DNA of 64,000 nucleotides, taken from NCBI GenBank assembly GCA_949825045.1, contig OX463808.1, positions 27,155,674-27,219,673 on the forward strand, in the 5' to 3' direction. This DNA comes from Argyresthia goedartella. Lineage: Eukaryota > Arthropoda > Insecta > Lepidoptera > Argyresthiidae. The translations under genes and the position numbers were made by a program. Below are positions 61,683 through 64,000 of this stretch, one piece after another. Numbering within the stretch: the stretch's first letter is position 1; each line of letters opens with the position of its first letter. A model generated the notes under the pieces. The model did no database searches and was not told the origin of the DNA. It saw nothing but the letters and a program-made list of their open reading frames with translations.

Positions 61683-63614
61683 TACTCGTAATTATTTTCA
61701 CGAGCGATTCCCATACGTTTTTTCCACAAATAGCGACATTTTAAGTATTTGCAACTTTAGATATCGTAGGCTCCATACAAAAATGTTCGAACCCATTTTA
61801 ATAGGCAATGTCTGAATTTTGGGATGTCGAATAAAAAGATAATTTGTCTAATTTAATACATTACCAGGAGCCAAACTCAAAACTTAAATAATTGTAATTG
61901 TAATATATTCTACAAATTGACAGAGACAGCTTTGTAATGGATCATGTCGTGGTAAAAATGTGTGTACCACAAAAGCTAATAGAAATAAAAAATTAAATTG
62001 TAATAAGCTTCGTAATTGATTTTGAAAAACTGTTCCATAATGTTTCATTTGTTATTTACTAGTTCAATCATATTTCAGCTATAAATAAATGTTTAGTAAG
62101 AAATATTATACGTTTTAATTTTCAATTACAAATTTCGGCGAAAATGCTCTATTGTCAAGGACGTCACTTATATTAAGCTCCACACACCACATAACACCAC
62201 ACATAATTCGCCAAGGTAAAAACTTAAAAAAAACAACCACTATTTCTTCCACCCCGGTCGGGTTACGAATGTCGTCAAAATAAAGGTTACGAAACCTGTC
62301 TGTCTGACAGTCCAGTCCACGCGTATTACACGAAATATAAACGAATATACGGTACTTATAGACAGAATTCATCTTACGACAATGACCTCAAGGCGCTACC
62401 TCGTCCGTGCAAAGGTCCCCGTTACTCCAGGCGGAAAGACCCGCAGTGTGAGAGGGACGGAAACGGGAAAAAATGAAAAAGCGTAGCGCTAAACCACAGA
62501 AAAAATGTTTAAAAATAAACCACGCTATTTTGTAAAAAAAAATAAGGAGATTTTGCGAATACATAATATGTACATTTTGAACACAGTTCCACAATGAAAT
62601 TAGTTAGGATTTTAGAATTACAGGAAGAATTAAAACAATTTAGAGGTGTTTTTGTTATTAAATTCGATTGAGAAAATTTCATCCAATCGCGTTTCCCTTT
62701 AGTGAAAATCTTAAAAAAATACTCAATAAACGATAACCCAAAAATCAAATCTGTAGATGGTGGAGTAAATGGATTCGAAAAAACCTCATTTTTTTCGTGT
62801 CACCTTAACTACCGCTAAAGCAATTAAACGCAATTTCGTTTAACTGGATGACATCACAATTCCAGTATTTTTGCTTTAGAAATCAAATTACTGGACCGAT
62901 TTCTAATTTCCAAAAAATGAAACCAATCTGGATGGTCAACCTTTCAATTACAAAAATATATTTTTAAATTGGTTCGTAAAATATCAATTTTGAGGTATAA
63001 ATTGTAATAAAATATCTAGTCTAGGCAATAAGGAGCTTTAATGTGATATTAGGCGCTCATTGGAAAATTATCATTTAAAAAAAAACCTTATTCGAAACTC
63101 GATGCAATCCGAATAAATGAATGCAGCATTATGTCTAGTCGTATGGTCATTGAAACCTTTTATAAAAAAATAACACTTTTCACTGTTTTGGCCAATTACA
63201 TTAGCTCCCAGATATTGGTCCTTATCGGCAAAACTACCGATTTATATAAACGAGTGTCGATGTGTCGCCATTCGGTATCGGTACCAGAATTCGATACTTA
63301 AATATCATCAATATCGATGTCAATGGTTCCTTACTGCGAAAACTTCTATATAATAATATAACTTCGCCATACTGACCCTTTCAAAGAGCCCACCCTATAG
63401 GCAGCTCGGAAAACCCCTCCTTGAGATACCGCTGTGAGAATAAGTTAAGAAAAATAATTCACGGTGATTTTTAAGAACCTTAAGCTGCTACGAGGTGATG
63501 CTAAGTTAGGAGAGAAGTATTGATGTTAAATGACAACTCATTTGACAGGAATTCTTTATTGTGTATCTCTGGATTTTCTTTCATACAAAACAAATATAAT
63601 GGTCGTTTACATTC
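61683..63614. other. Anonymous unit tail (B2)
   Basis: Identical to 20188-22119 in sampled lines. No gene supported. Confidence 0.55.
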
Positions 63615-64000
63615 AGGACTCATCTTCTATAATATTTGTATCTATTTATTTTTTGTAATTATTAAAAATATATAATAAATATCATCATATTACTCTCCTA
63701 GGTACAGGTACAAAACATATATTTGGCCTCTATATTAATTAATTACATTATTAAGACGTGTAAACTACGATAATGAGTAATTCCAAAATGACTGGTAACC
63801 ACACCATTAGTAACAGATTAAGCGTTGATATGCGATAGTTGGATACGAGTATGTGGACCAGTAAGACTTCGGTAAATTTTACTTATGTAACCATAGAGCT
63901 AAAATTTTTAGATATAAATTCTACTTAAATACTATTGGCGTCGATCAACTGTTTATCGTAACAATTGTTGAATAAGCAATAAAAATAAGATTTAAGAAAT
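63615..64000. repeat. Tandem unit type 3, copy B3 (first 386 bp)
   Basis: Start of a third unit in copy B. Its diagnostic bases agree with 22120-22505 rather than with 9138-9523, so the 1-2-3 order is conserved. Confidence 0.85.

Larger units (their letters stand above)
50633..63614. repeat. Tandem unit type 2, copy B2 (12,982 bp)
   Basis: Exactly the same length as 9138-22119 at a constant offset of 41,495. All sampled regions are identical, including the stop codons of the pogo-like and mariner pseudogenes and the 15-base C run at 58831-58845. This identity implies either very recent duplication or conversion, or an assembly duplication. Confidence 0.92.
41515..64000. repeat. Higher-order tandem repeat, copy B (partial, runs off the window)
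   Basis: Second copy of the block, containing a full type-1 unit, a full type-2 unit and the first 386 bp of a type-3 unit. The last piece is recognisable as type 3 and not type 2 by markers such as GGTACAGGTACAAAAC and TTGTTGAATAAGC, which match 22120 onward. Spot comparison found no differences from copy A after about 46.66 kb, whereas 41.5-46.7 kb differs at roughly 25 sites. Confidence 0.92.

Noticed and set aside
1..64000. Prokaryotic features (operons, CRISPR, ribosome binding sites)
   Set aside because: Composition, SINE, mariner, pogo-like and LINE content and splice signals are eukaryotic; no array of short spaced repeats is present.

Overview
The window looks like an AT-rich, gene-poor insect genome segment, most likely from a moth or butterfly. 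It is made almost entirely of transposon remains locked into very long tandem repeats. No host protein gene, rRNA, tRNA gene or CRISPR array is visible. The lepidopteran guess rests on a tRNA-derived SINE family with a GTCGGTCCCGG-type core, a GGGTTCCGTAC-type repeat that I associate with Lepidoptera, and an IS630-like DDE_3 transposase type common in arthropods. No database search was possible.

Layout: a higher-order repeat of about 41.5 kb occurs once completely (1-41514) and a second time in part (41515-64000). Each copy is built from three related units in fixed order. Type 1 is about 9.1 kb (1-9137; 41515-50632). Type 2 is 12,982 bp (9138-22119; 50633-63614). Type 3 is about 19.4 kb (22120-41514; its second copy starts at 63615 and runs off the window). 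The boundary phase is arbitrary because the window itself begins at one.

Each unit carries, left to right: an AT-rich stretch; a decayed non-LTR reverse-transcriptase fragment (+), single in type 1 and tandemly doubled in types 2 and 3; an anonymous stretch; in types 2 and 3 only, a pogo/Tigger-like DNA transposon inserted at a TA that is still empty in type 1; a tRNA-derived SINE (-); a 1.3 kb DD37D mariner (+) with TA target duplications; and a 1.9 kb anonymous tail. Type 3 also has a 6.8 kb spacer with a second SINE, an independent inverted mariner, a broken DDE_3 transposase split by other insertions, and a small inverted-repeat element. A 437 bp inverted-repeat element lies near its right end.

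Every transposase and reverse transcriptase is inactivated by stops, frameshifts, deletions or insertions. Any function would therefore belong to the array (heterochromatin, a sex-chromosome-type array, or a source of transposon-matching small RNA), which is inference only. The most informative signals are the 41.5 kb order, the clustering of differences between the two type-1 units in their first 5.2 kb, precise empty/filled insertion sites, and a clean template-switch hairpin at 23668-23710.
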